DNA of 13,941 bases, from the NCBI GenBank assembly GCA_017540915.1, contig JAFYAD010000017.1:1-13941 (forward strand). The letters run 5' to 3'. The stretch's first letter is position 1; the number at the start of each line of letters is the position of its first letter. The notes under the pieces are model-generated. The model was not told where the DNA came from. It saw nothing but the letters and a program-made list of their open reading frames with translations, and did not search any database. Made by a program: the position numbers and the translations under genes. This stretch comes from Lachnospiraceae bacterium. GTDB lineage: Bacteria; Bacillota_A; Clostridia; Lachnospirales; Lachnospiraceae. Positions 1-7,452 of this stretch are shown piece by piece.

Positions 1-207
1 CAAGTAGTAATCCATATTTTCGATGAAAATACAAAGCTTCCTGTTTTCGGGTTTTGCCGCCCCCCGCTTGGTGTATCCCATCTCGGCCGCGGTGTCGAGT
101 ATCTGGTGACGCAACGCTTCGCTGATGTCTCTTGCACCGTTTAAGCCCTTGGAGACCGTACCGGTTGATATATTAAGTTTTTTTGCGATATCTTTTATGG
201 TTACCAT
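1..207 (-). CDS. LacI-family transcriptional regulator, N-terminal part (runs off the left edge)
   Basis: Only the first 69 codons are in the window; the protein continues beyond position 1. The start is the ATG at 207-205, preceded by an AAAGGA ribosome binding site. The N-terminus reads MVTIKDIAKKLNISTGTVSK, the classic LacI/GalR helix-turn-helix (about residues 3-24), followed by the hinge-helix region (residues about 40-55). Around residue 57 the sugar-binding domain begins (RKLCIFIEN). Family members are usually about 330-340 residues, DNA-binding dimers that respond to a sugar. It lies divergent to the maltodextrin operon and shares a 174-base intergenic region with it, so it is most probably the local repressor or regulator of that operon and of itself. 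The family call is secure; the effector sugar is inferred from context only. Confidence 0.93.
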   Translation of the reverse strand, partial: MVTIKDIAKKLNISTGTVSKGLNGARDISEALRHQILDTAAEMGYTKRGAAKPENRKLCIFIENMDYYL

Positions 208-230
208 ATTATTTCCTTTATATATCAGTC

Positions 231-254
231 AATAGTATAGAATACATAGCGAAA
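231..254 (+). repeat. Regulatory direct repeat, copy 1 (probable operator half)
   Basis: AATAGTATA (231-239), 6 bases, then ATAGCGAAA (246-254). The same two 9-mers recur in the same order at 319-341 with a 5-base gap. This copy covers the -10 box and spacer of the regulator's promoter. Similarity between the copies is seen directly; that it is a LacI-family operator is an inference. Confidence 0.55.
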
Positions 255-262
255 AAAATCAA
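234..262 (-). promoter_or_regulatory. Promoter of the LacI-family gene
   Basis: On the minus strand, a -35 box TTGATT (262-257) and a -10 box TATACT (239-234) are separated by exactly 17 bases, with the start codon about 27 bases beyond the -10 box. The -10 box lies within the repeated AATAGTATA block described separately, which suggests autoregulation. Confidence 0.6.
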
Positions 263-297
263 CTGGGAATTTTCGTAAAAAACGATCAAATAGAATG

Positions 298-326
298 TTG
301 ACAAATGCGAATAAATAGAATAGTAT
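298..326 (+). promoter_or_regulatory. Promoter of the maltodextrin operon
   Basis: A perfect -35 box TTGACA (298-303) and a -10 box TAGTAT (321-326) are spaced by 17 bases. Transcription would start near 333, leaving an untranslated leader of about 50 bases before the preferred ATG at 382. The -10 box is inside the second copy of the AATAGTATA...ATAGCGAAA repeat, so a bound regulator there would block RNA polymerase. Confidence 0.7.
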
Positions 327-341
327 ACAGTTATAGCGAAA
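319..341 (+). repeat. Regulatory direct repeat, copy 2 (probable operator half)
   Basis: AATAGTATA (319-327), 5 bases, then ATAGCGAAA (333-341). It repeats copy 1 (231-254) about 88 bases away. It overlaps the -10 box and likely transcription start of the operon promoter, a position expected for a repressor site. Confidence 0.55.
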
Positions 342-381
342 CTTTACGAAACATTTGGAATTATATTTGAACGGTGAGAGT

Positions 382-2133
382 ATGGACCATTCCGCAATTT
401 ATCACAGAACATCCGAGCAGATGAGTTACTCTTTTTTAGATGATGAACTTGTTATCAATCTGAAGACGGGACATGATGTTAAGCAGGTTTACCTTATATA
501 CGGAGATCCGTATCAGGCGGGAATTGCCGGCGGGGCAGAGGACTGGATCGGCATGCGGGAGGAAGTGGTATATAAAAAGGAACTTAAGAATCACACCTGG
601 TGGACGACTACCATAAGACCGGAATACAAAAGGTGCAAATACTATTTCGAGCTTCATGCCGCTGACGAGATCCTGTATTATTTTGAGGACGGATGCCTTA
701 CAAAAGAGCAGATGGAAGTTCCCGGAAAGATGCTCCAGTATTTTATAGTGCCATGGATGAATCCGGCAGATGTCAATCGCACGCCGGATTGGGTGAATGA
801 AACGGTATGGTATCAGATCTTTCCCGATCGCTTCCGCAGAGGCAAAGACAGCAGGGAAGATGAGAATATCGTGCCGTGGCGTAAGGGCAGCGTAAGGAAT
901 GAGGAACGCTTCGGGGGAAATCTTAAGGGCATAATCGAGAAGCTGGATTATCTTAAGGATCTTGGGATAAACGGAATATATCTTACGCCCATCTGTATGG
1001 CGGAATCCAACCACAAGTATGATACATCGGACTATGAAACGATAGATCCTTCGTTCGGAAATGAATGGGATATGAAAAGCCTTGTGGATGAAGCGCACGC
1101 AAGGGGTATCAGGATCATGATGGACGGGGTTTTCAACCACAGCGGCGCGAATTTCCTTCCATGGATAGATGTGGTGGAGAAGGGACCGGATTCCCGGTAT
1201 TTTGACTGGTTCATGGTGAACGAATGGCCGGTTGATCTGACGAAGAGTACGCGTGACGGACAGTTCTATTCATTTGCATTTTTTGCAAATATGCCGAAGC
1301 TCAACACGAATAATCCGGAAGTCATTGATTATATCGAAAAGGTATGTACCCAGTGGATAAGACGATATGATATTGACGGGATCCGTTTTGATGTCGGAAA
1401 TGAAGTCAGTCACCGCCTGTTAAAGAGGCTGCGCAGGGTACTGAAGGAGCAAAAGAGTGATTTCTATCTGCTCGGTGAGATATGGCATGATGCGTCGCAA
1501 TGGCTGTACGGAGATGAATATGATGCTGTCATGAACTATCCGCTGACAAGCGGTATCAATGATTTCTTTGTGGATCGTTCACTTACGAAAAAGGATTTCG
1601 CATACCGTGTGAACAGTTGTTATACAATGTATCAGCAGCAGACAAACAATGTTCTCTTCAACCTTCTGGATTCGCATGATACGGATCGGTTGATGACAAG
1701 GACAAAGGATCCGGATATCTTCATTCAGGAACTTGCGGCGCTGTTTACGATGCCCGGCAGTGTGTGCATGTTTTACGGAACGGAGATCGGCATGGAAGGC
1801 GGACATGATCCGGACTGCCGCAGGTGCATGCCATGGGATGAAGTGGACAAGGGGATCCACGACGATCTGACCGGGATGGTGCGGGCGTTGATCCGGTTAA
1901 GGCGGGAAGAGGCGACTTTTCGCAGTCTGTACTTCCATTTTCCGTGCGAGATCAGTACAATGAGATGTATAGAGTATATCAAGCTTGACAAAGAGGGCAG
2001 GAGGATCAAGGTACTGCTGAATGCTTCGGATGATCCGGTAAAGGTTCCGGAAGCGGATGATATCCTTTTTTCGAGGAGGTTTAAGGAAGGGGAGCTTGAG
2101 GCAAACGGAACACTGATATACAGGCTAAGATAA
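382..2133 (+). CDS. Neopullulanase / cyclomaltodextrinase-type alpha-glycosidase (GH13)
   Basis: A cytoplasmic GH13 enzyme of 583 residues expected to hydrolyse imported maltodextrins, cyclodextrins or pullulan fragments. There is no signal peptide. Residues 1 to about 120 look like the N-terminal CBM34-type domain of this group (AIYHR near the start, then LIYGDPY). The (beta/alpha)8 motifs are all present: region I DGVFNH (D248-H253), region V MPKLN (304-308, the signature of the neopullulanase subgroup), region II GIRFDVGNEV with nucleophile D337, region III GEIWH with acid/base E366, region IV DSHD with H432-D433. I chose the ATG at 382, which follows GGTGAG and gives the start usual for the family (MDHSAIYHR); an in-frame TTG at 355 has no ribosome site and would crowd the transcription start. 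First gene of the operon behind the divergent promoter. The exact substrate among maltodextrins is not certain. Confidence 0.92.
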   Translation: MDHSAIYHRTSEQMSYSFLDDELVINLKTGHDVKQVYLIYGDPYQAGIAGGAEDWIGMREEVVYKKELKNHTWWTTTIRPEYKRCKYYFELHAADEILYYFEDGCLTKEQMEVPGKMLQYFIVPWMNPADVNRTPDWVNETVWYQIFPDRFRRGKDSREDENIVPWRKGSVRNEERFGGNLKGIIEKLDYLKDLGINGIYLTPICMAESNHKYDTSDYETIDPSFGNEWDMKSLVDEAHARGIRIMMDGVFNHSGANFLPWIDVVEKGPDSRYFDWFMVNEWPVDLTKSTRDGQFYSFAFFANMPKLNTNNPEVIDYIEKVCTQWIRRYDIDGIRFDVGNEVSHRLLKRLRRVLKEQKSDFYLLGEIWHDASQWLYGDEYDAVMNYPLTSGINDFFVDRSLTKKDFAYRVNSCYTMYQQQTNNVLFNLLDSHDTDRLMTRTKDPDIFIQELAALFTMPGSVCMFYGTEIGMEGGHDPDCRRCMPWDEVDKGIHDDLTGMVRALIRLRREEATFRSLYFHFPCEISTMRCIEYIKLDKEGRRIKVLLNASDDPVKVPEADDILFSRRFKEGELEANGTLIYRLR

Positions 2134-2142
2134 CGACCGGTA

Positions 2143-2148
2143 TATAAT
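2143..2148 (+). promoter_or_regulatory. Possible internal -10 element before the binding-protein gene
   Basis: A perfect TATAAT lies in the 80-base gap between the first GH13 gene and the binding-protein gene, 66 bases ahead of the start codon. No acceptable -35 box is found 16-18 bases upstream, so this is a weak candidate. An internal promoter here would help raise binding-protein levels. Confidence 0.25.
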
Positions 2149-2213
2149 ATAATAAAGGACATAATAAAGATTTTAACCCATAAACCATATTTACATGACA
2201 GGAGGAAACAAAG

Positions 2214-3560
2214 ATGAAAAAGAAAGTATTGTCGTTACTGTTGGCATCGGCTATGATAAGCTCGCTTCTTGCAGGCTGCGGCGGAGCAGCCGCGGAACCT
2301 GCGCAGCCTGCGGCCGAAGAAACTGCGGAACCCGCCGCGGAAGATAAGGCAGAAGAAGCACCGGCTGCCGGAGAAGCCGAAGAGGAAAAGCCGAGTGCAA
2401 CTGTCGGTGACGGCGGTTCGGGCGAGATCAAGGTATGGGTTGCGGATGCGGTTGTTGATTTTACCGCCAAACAGGTGGAGAAGTTCATGGCAGACAATCC
2501 GGATTATGCGGGATTCAAGGTTTCTGTTGAGGCTGTGGGTGAAGGTGATGCTGCCGGAAATATGATCACGGATGTTGAAGCGGGTGCTGATATCTACGCT
2601 TTTGCTCAGGATCAGATAGCGCGTCTTGTTGCAGCGGGTGCTCTTGAAACGGTTAATCCGGATGTGCTTGACGCGGTAAAGAGCGAGAATGACGAGGGCT
2701 CGATCAAAGCCGCCACAGTCGGAAATGAGCTGTATGCTTATCCGCTCACATCGGATAACGGATATTTCCTTTACTATGATAAGAGCGTAGTTAAGGATCC
2801 TTCGACTCTTGACGGAATCCTTGCTGACTGCGAGGCGGCAGGTAAGAATTTCTATATGGAGATAAATTCCGGTTGGTATCAGACGGCATTTTTCTTCGGA
2901 GCGGGATGTGATCTTTCATATGAAACAGATGATAACGGTAACTTCACTAAGGCAAATGTAACCTATGCATCGGATGAGGGTCTTGCTGCCCTTAAGGCAA
3001 TGATCGGGCTGAGTGAATCAAAAGCATTCCAGAACGGCTCCGCCATGGGTGAGGCAACAAATGTGGGCGCTATAGTGGACGGAACATGGGACAGCGCAAC
3101 GGCTCAGGAAGTATTCGGCGACAATTACGCCTGTGCCAAGCTTCCCACATTTAAGGATGGTAACGGAAAAGAACATCAGATGAGCGGTTTCGGCGGATTC
3201 AAGCTTCTCGGAGTTAAGCCTCAGACTGAGGATGCCAAGCTTGCAGCCTGTGATGCGCTGGCATACTACCTTGCGGGTGAGGAGGTTCAGCTTGCGAGAT
3301 ATAAGGAGGTAGGTTGGGGGCCTTCAAATATCAAGACTCAGGCTTCGAGTGATGTAAAGTCGGATGCTGCACTTTCGGCTCTTGCCGAACAGCTTCAGTA
3401 TTCAATACCTCAGGGTCAGTACCCCGGCGATTACTGGACACTGTCTACTTCGCTTGGTGACAGCATAAGAAACGGCGAGCTTTCATCATACTCAAGTGAT
3501 GACGATCTTATGGCCGCACTTCAGAAGTTCCAGGATACCTGCGAATCATACGCACAGTAA
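2214..3560 (+). CDS. malE: Maltose/maltodextrin-binding lipoprotein of an ABC transporter
   Basis: The substrate-binding component of the adjacent ABC importer, 448 residues. It starts with a lipoprotein signal peptide: lysines at 2-4, a hydrophobic stretch, and the lipobox LLAGC with the lipidated cysteine at residue 22, so it is anchored to the outer face of the membrane. Residues 23 to about 65 are a low-complexity Ala/Glu/Pro-rich linker, a normal tether for such proteins. The mature domain starts near EIKVWVADAV and continues with the family 1 solute-binding fold (for example ADIYAFAQDQIARLVAAGAL and the later GFGGFKLLGV). The ATG at 2214 has an excellent AGGAGG site at 2200-2205. It is followed by malF- and malG-like genes, which together with two alpha-glucan enzymes supports malto-oligosaccharide specificity; the sequence itself does not prove the ligand. 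Confidence 0.9.
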   Translation: MKKKVLSLLLASAMISSLLAGCGGAAAEPAQPAAEETAEPAAEDKAEEAPAAGEAEEEKPSATVGDGGSGEIKVWVADAVVDFTAKQVEKFMADNPDYAGFKVSVEAVGEGDAAGNMITDVEAGADIYAFAQDQIARLVAAGALETVNPDVLDAVKSENDEGSIKAATVGNELYAYPLTSDNGYFLYYDKSVVKDPSTLDGILADCEAAGKNFYMEINSGWYQTAFFFGAGCDLSYETDDNGNFTKANVTYASDEGLAALKAMIGLSESKAFQNGSAMGEATNVGAIVDGTWDSATAQEVFGDNYACAKLPTFKDGNGKEHQMSGFGGFKLLGVKPQTEDAKLAACDALAYYLAGEEVQLARYKEVGWGPSNIKTQASSDVKSDAALSALAEQLQYSIPQGQYPGDYWTLSTSLGDSIRNGELSSYSSDDDLMAALQKFQDTCESYAQ

Positions 3561-3574
3561 TTATGTGATGAAGA

Positions 3575-3608
3575 TCCGGCAAGAGAAACAGTCTTTTGCC
3601 GGATTTTT
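3575..3608 (+). terminator. Intercistronic hairpin with T-run (partial terminator / mRNA stabiliser)
   Basis: A 12-base-pair stem (TCCGGCAAGAGA, 3575-3586, with TCTTTTGCCGGA, 3592-3603, one G-U pair) encloses a 5-base loop and is followed by TTTTT. It has the form of an intrinsic terminator and sits 15 bases after the binding-protein stop codon. Because the permease genes downstream have no obvious promoter of their own, it is best read as a leaky terminator or 3'-end stabiliser that keeps binding protein in excess over permease. Confidence 0.85.
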
Positions 3609-3634
3609 AACCGCAATTTTTTGGGAGGTTACAT

Positions 3635-4939
3635 ATGAAAGGTGACTTTAAAACCAGGCTCTCATTTCTGATCATGGGTATTGGGCAGATAATGAGGGGG
3701 CAGTGGATCAAGGGCTTTGCTTTTTTGATCACAGAGGTACTGTTCATAGTGTATATGATACGGTTTGGAGGTGTGTATTTATCCAAACTGCCGACACTCG
3801 GAACGGTGGAGACGCATAAGGAAGGCCGGAAGACGGTTTATGGTGATAATTCGTTTCTTATACTTTTATTCGGGATCCTTACCCTGATAGTCATAGCTGT
3901 CTTTGTTTTTCTTTGGTATCTGAACATTAAGGACAATCTGAAACAGGAGGAGCTTCTCAAGGCAGGCAAGACACTGCCCTCAAACAAAAAAGTGTTAAGC
4001 TCGCTCTTTGACGGACATTTTGACAAGACACTGCTTGCGATACCTGTAAGCGGCGTGTTCCTGTTTACCGTTGTACCCATCATATTTATGATATGCATCG
4101 CATTTACTAACTATGATGACAAACATCAGGCGCCAACGAATCTGTTTACATGGGTGGGACTTGACAATTTCAAAAACCTTTTGTCCTTCGGAACACAGGG
4201 CATGGCTCCGACATTTTTCAAGGTACTTGCATGGACGCTTGTATGGGCATTCTTTGCAACCTTTATTGACTATTTTCTCGGACTTGCGGTGGCTATACTG
4301 ATAAACAAGAAAGAGGTAAAGCTTAAAAAGCTGTGGAGGACAATACTTGTACTTACAATAGCGGTTCCACAGTTTGTATCTTTGCTGTATGTAATGAAGC
4401 TGTTTGCAAATGACGGTCTTATAAACGGATACCTGCTGAAATGGGGGTTTATATCTTCGCCGATACAGTTCTGGGTTGATCCGATGCTCGCGCGCATTAC
4501 GATAATCGTTGTAAACATTTGGATCGGAATCCCGTATCTTATGCTCATTGCAACGGGACTTCTGATGAACATACCGGCGGAACTGTATGAAAGCGCTAAG
4601 GTTGACGGGGCTACGGGATGGCAGATGTTTAAGAGCATAACACTTCCTTATATGTTATTTGTAACCGGACCTTTTCTCCTGACGCAGTTTACGAACAACC
4701 TTAATAACTTCAATGTTATTTATCTGCTTACACAGGGCAAACCACAGTCAATGAAGCTTGCAAATAAAGCAGGGTCAACGGATCTTCTGGTGACATGGCT
4801 GTATAAGATGACGGTCAACGATACAAACTACAAGATGGCTGCGGTACTCGGTATCATGGTCTTCATTGTAACTGCCGTGGTGACGATGGTCGTATATAAC
4901 AGGCTGCCTTCTGTAAGGGACGAGGAGGGATTCCAATGA
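3635..4939 (+). CDS. malF: Maltodextrin ABC transporter permease, MalF type
   Basis: First membrane subunit of the importer, 434 residues. I see about eight hydrophobic segments: two in the N-terminal extension (about residues 8-45 and 70-93) and six in the transporter core (starting about 133, 195, 235, 285, 340 and 402). The extra N-terminal region before the core is usual for MalF proteins of Gram-positive bacteria. The EAA loop that docks the ATPase is at about 316-338 (ELYESAKVDGATGWQMF). The start ATG at 3635 is preceded by GGGAGG with about 6 bases of spacing. The gene ends in a 4-base ATGA overlap with malG, so the two subunits are translationally coupled. No ATPase gene is in the window. 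Confidence 0.92.
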   Translation: MKGDFKTRLSFLIMGIGQIMRGQWIKGFAFLITEVLFIVYMIRFGGVYLSKLPTLGTVETHKEGRKTVYGDNSFLILLFGILTLIVIAVFVFLWYLNIKDNLKQEELLKAGKTLPSNKKVLSSLFDGHFDKTLLAIPVSGVFLFTVVPIIFMICIAFTNYDDKHQAPTNLFTWVGLDNFKNLLSFGTQGMAPTFFKVLAWTLVWAFFATFIDYFLGLAVAILINKKEVKLKKLWRTILVLTIAVPQFVSLLYVMKLFANDGLINGYLLKWGFISSPIQFWVDPMLARITIIVVNIWIGIPYLMLIATGLLMNIPAELYESAKVDGATGWQMFKSITLPYMLFVTGPFLLTQFTNNLNNFNVIYLLTQGKPQSMKLANKAGSTDLLVTWLYKMTVNDTNYKMAAVLGIMVFIVTAVVTMVVYNRLPSVRDEEGFQ

Positions 4940-5820
4940 GCAAAACGGATAATAATAGCAGTATGAGCAGGAAAAAAACGGCAAATACAGTCTGGGTATA
5001 CATTGTTCTGATAATGATCAGCATTATATGGCTGTTCCCTTTTGCCGGACTGTTGCTGCAGAGCTTCAGATCTTATGATCCCAAGGTCGAATACGGAGGT
5101 ATGGTTGATTATCTTATTCCGAAGCATTTTTCGCTGGATAACTACAGATTTCTGTTTTCGGGTCAGACGAATTTCCTAAGATGGTATGGGAATACGCTGG
5201 TAATAGCAATATTTGTATCCATCTTGCAGACTATGATCATCCTTTGTGTAAGTTATGCGTTATCCAGGATGCGTTTTGCCGGTCGCGAGCTGCTCATGCG
5301 GTTCTGGCTGATATTGGGAATGTTCCCGGGCTTCCTTACAATGATCTGTCTGTACTTCCTGTTAAAGCAGTTTGGAATGACGCAGGCAGGAGCGGTTCCC
5401 GGACTTATCCTTGTTTCGGTAGCGAGCTCCGGCATGGGATACTATGTCTGCAAGGGGTATTTTGACACAATACCGAAGGCATTGGATGAGGCCGCAAGGA
5501 TAGACGGCGCATCCCGAGCAAGGATCTTCTTTACCATGATCATACCGATGAGCAAGCCTATAATCATTTACACAGCACTTGTAGCGTTTATGGCCCCGTG
5601 GTGTGATTATATCTTTGCTTCATATGTGGCTTTCGGACATGATGAGAGCTACAATGTTGCGGTGGCGATGACAAGGTGGGTATGGACGAACGACTACCAG
5701 GGGTATTTCACGAGATTCTGCGCGGGTGGGATACTTATAGCGATTCCGGTTACGGTATTGTTCATGGCGCTTCAGAACTACTATGTTGAAGGTGTTACCG
5801 GCGGCGCGGTCAAAGGTTAA
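4936..5820 (+). CDS. malG: Maltodextrin ABC transporter permease, MalG type
   Basis: Second membrane subunit of the importer, 294 residues with about six transmembrane segments, the first at about residues 17-40 after a short polar N-terminus. The EAA motif is at about 182-206 (ALDEAARIDGASRARIF), matching MalG-type permeases and pairing with the equivalent loop in MalF. It overlaps the malF stop codon by 4 bases. The GAGGGATTCCA just before the ATG supplies its ribosome site inside malF. The stop codon TAA shares its last base with an ATG at 5820 (TAATG), but the following gene more probably starts 27 bases later. Length and composition are normal for the family. Confidence 0.93.
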   Translation: MSKTDNNSSMSRKKTANTVWVYIVLIMISIIWLFPFAGLLLQSFRSYDPKVEYGGMVDYLIPKHFSLDNYRFLFSGQTNFLRWYGNTLVIAIFVSILQTMIILCVSYALSRMRFAGRELLMRFWLILGMFPGFLTMICLYFLLKQFGMTQAGAVPGLILVSVASSGMGYYVCKGYFDTIPKALDEAARIDGASRARIFFTMIIPMSKPIIIYTALVAFMAPWCDYIFASYVAFGHDESYNVAVAMTRWVWTNDYQGYFTRFCAGGILIAIPVTVLFMALQNYYVEGVTGGAVKG

Positions 5821-5846
5821 TGCCATTAAGTATTGCGGAGGAGAAT

Positions 5847-7388
5847 ATGTTGGATTGGCTTAAAAAAGCGGTATTTTATGAGATTTATCCACAGTCGTTT
5901 TATGACAGTAATGCGGATGGGATAGGGGATTTCGAGGGTATTATAAGGAAGCTTGATTATATAAAGGAGCTGGGAGCAAATGCCCTGTGGATCAATCCGT
6001 GCTTCGATTCCCCTTTCAAGGATGCGGGATATGATGTTAGGGATTATAGGAAGACAGCTTCAAGATACGGCAGCAATGAAGATCTGTGTCGTCTTTTCGA
6101 TGCTGCTCACGAGAAGGGGATCAGGGTTTTTCTTGATCTTGTTCCCGGGCATACATCGGAGGAGCATCCGTGGTTCCTTGAAAGCAGTAAGGCGGAGCAA
6201 AACGAGTATTCCGGCCGCTATATCTGGACGGATTGGTGGATAAAGGGCATAAAGGGGCATCCCTATATAGGCGGAGAAAGTGAGCGTAACGGAACCTACA
6301 TGCTTAATTTCTTCAAATGCCAGCCGGCACTTAATTACGGTTTCCTTAATCCCGAAGAGCCCTGGCAGAAGGGTATGGACGATCCTGACTGTCTTAAGAC
6401 GAGAGAAGCGGTCAAGGATGTTATACGCTTCTGGCTGTCGCTGGGATGCGACGGGTTCAGGGTTGATATGGCGGATTCCCTGGTAAAGGACGATGATGAA
6501 GAGAAGAGCGGAACCTGCAGGGTATGGCGGGATATTTTTGAGTCAGTGCGAAAGGATTATCCCGAAGCGGCATTTGTGGCGGAGTGGAACAACTCCCATC
6601 AGGCAATTATGGGTGCCGGTTTTGATATGGATTTTTTCTTAAACTGGAGAGGAAACGGATATAACTCACTGCTTCGTGATTATGAAACCCCGGGCGGGGA
6701 TCACAGCTATTTTAAGGCAGACGGAAAGGGTGATATAACGCGGTTTCTGGATGAATATGTTCCGAGGCTTGAGGAGATAAAGGGAAGGGGATATATCTCT
6801 CTTATCAGTTGCAATCATGATACAACCCGTCCGCGGGAGAATCTTACCATACCGGAGCTTAAGGTTGCATACGCGACGCTCTTCACGCTTCCTGGCGTAC
6901 CGTTTATGTATTACGGGGATGAAATAGGGATGAGATACTTGCCGGTAGCCACTAAGGAAGGCGGCTACACAAGGACCGGAAGCCGTACGCCCATGCAGTG
7001 GAACGGTGGGACCAACAGGGGATTTTCGGAAGCAGCAAAGGACGAGCTGTACCTTCCGGTGGATGAATCTGCTGATGCCCCGAATGTGGAAGATGCACTT
7101 AAAGATGAGGCTTCACTTCTTCATGTGGTGCGTGACATTTTCATGATGCGTGGGAGCGGGAGCGATTTTGATGCCGACAGTGATTTTAGCGTGCTTCTCG
7201 GGGAGAAGGGTAAGCCCTTCGTGTATGTAAGGGGTAATGCCATATGTGTGGTAAATCCTTCTGATGAGAGGATGTCAGCAGCGCTTAAGGAGTTTGCCGG
7301 TAAGAAGGCGGTATACCTGATAGGGACCGCAGATGTGGATGGCGACCGGCTTGAGATGGGGGCGGGGAGCTTTGTTATACTTAAGTGA
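5847..7388 (+). CDS. GH13 alpha-glucosidase-like enzyme (oligo-1,6-glucosidase/alpha-amylase family)
   Basis: A cytoplasmic GH13 enzyme of 513 residues likely to release glucose from short malto- or isomalto-oligosaccharides brought in by the transporter. The start ATG at 5847 follows a strong GGAGGAG (5837-5843) and gives MLDWLKKAVFYEIYPQSF; the ATG at 5820 overlapping the malG stop has no such site. Motifs: region I DLVPGH (D97-H102), region V QPALN (159-163), region II GFRVD with nucleophile D207 and R205, region III AEW with acid/base E246, region IV NHD with H324-D325. All catalytic residues are present. Regions I and V differ from the usual DVVxNH and QPDLN of oligo-1,6-glucosidases, so the substrate should not be assumed; trehalose synthase or alpha-glucosidase activities are alternatives. 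No signal peptide. Confidence 0.88.
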   Translation: MLDWLKKAVFYEIYPQSFYDSNADGIGDFEGIIRKLDYIKELGANALWINPCFDSPFKDAGYDVRDYRKTASRYGSNEDLCRLFDAAHEKGIRVFLDLVPGHTSEEHPWFLESSKAEQNEYSGRYIWTDWWIKGIKGHPYIGGESERNGTYMLNFFKCQPALNYGFLNPEEPWQKGMDDPDCLKTREAVKDVIRFWLSLGCDGFRVDMADSLVKDDDEEKSGTCRVWRDIFESVRKDYPEAAFVAEWNNSHQAIMGAGFDMDFFLNWRGNGYNSLLRDYETPGGDHSYFKADGKGDITRFLDEYVPRLEEIKGRGYISLISCNHDTTRPRENLTIPELKVAYATLFTLPGVPFMYYGDEIGMRYLPVATKEGGYTRTGSRTPMQWNGGTNRGFSEAAKDELYLPVDESADAPNVEDALKDEASLLHVVRDIFMMRGSGSDFDADSDFSVLLGEKGKPFVYVRGNAICVVNPSDERMSAALKEFAGKKAVYLIGTADVDGDRLEMGAGSFVILK

Positions 7389-7422
7389 CAGCACTGCGGC
7401 GGTCGGCAGGCAGGAGAGATTG

Positions 7423-7452
7423 ATGTTCAGGAGATGGGGAAGCAGAGTATGA
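7423..7452 (+). other. Possible 9-codon leader ORF overlapping the GH2 start
   Basis: AGGAGAG (7412-7418) is well placed for an ATG at 7423 that opens a 9-codon frame (MFRRWGSRV) ending in TGA at 7450-7452. The stop overlaps the GH2 ATG at 7449 as ATGA. This could couple translation into the GH2 gene, which otherwise has a poor ribosome site. It may equally be chance. Confidence 0.3.

Noticed and set aside
355..381. TTG at 355 as the start of the first GH13 gene
   Set aside because: No ribosome site precedes it and it is only about 22 bases from the likely transcription start; the ATG at 382 follows GGTGAG and fits the family N-terminus.
436..1140. A 234-codon open frame on the minus strand
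   Set aside because: It lies wholly antisense to the first GH13 gene, which carries all catalytic motifs; the reverse translation shows no family resemblance.
2304..2400. GCG/GAA-rich repetitive stretch in the binding-protein gene
   Set aside because: This is the ordinary Ala/Glu/Pro linker that follows the lipidated cysteine in such lipoproteins, not a DNA repeat of its own.
4588..4601. TGAAAGCGCTAAGG resembling a catabolite-response (cre) site
   Set aside because: It is 12 of 14 to the consensus but encodes the conserved EAA motif deep inside malF, so the match is better explained by coding constraint.
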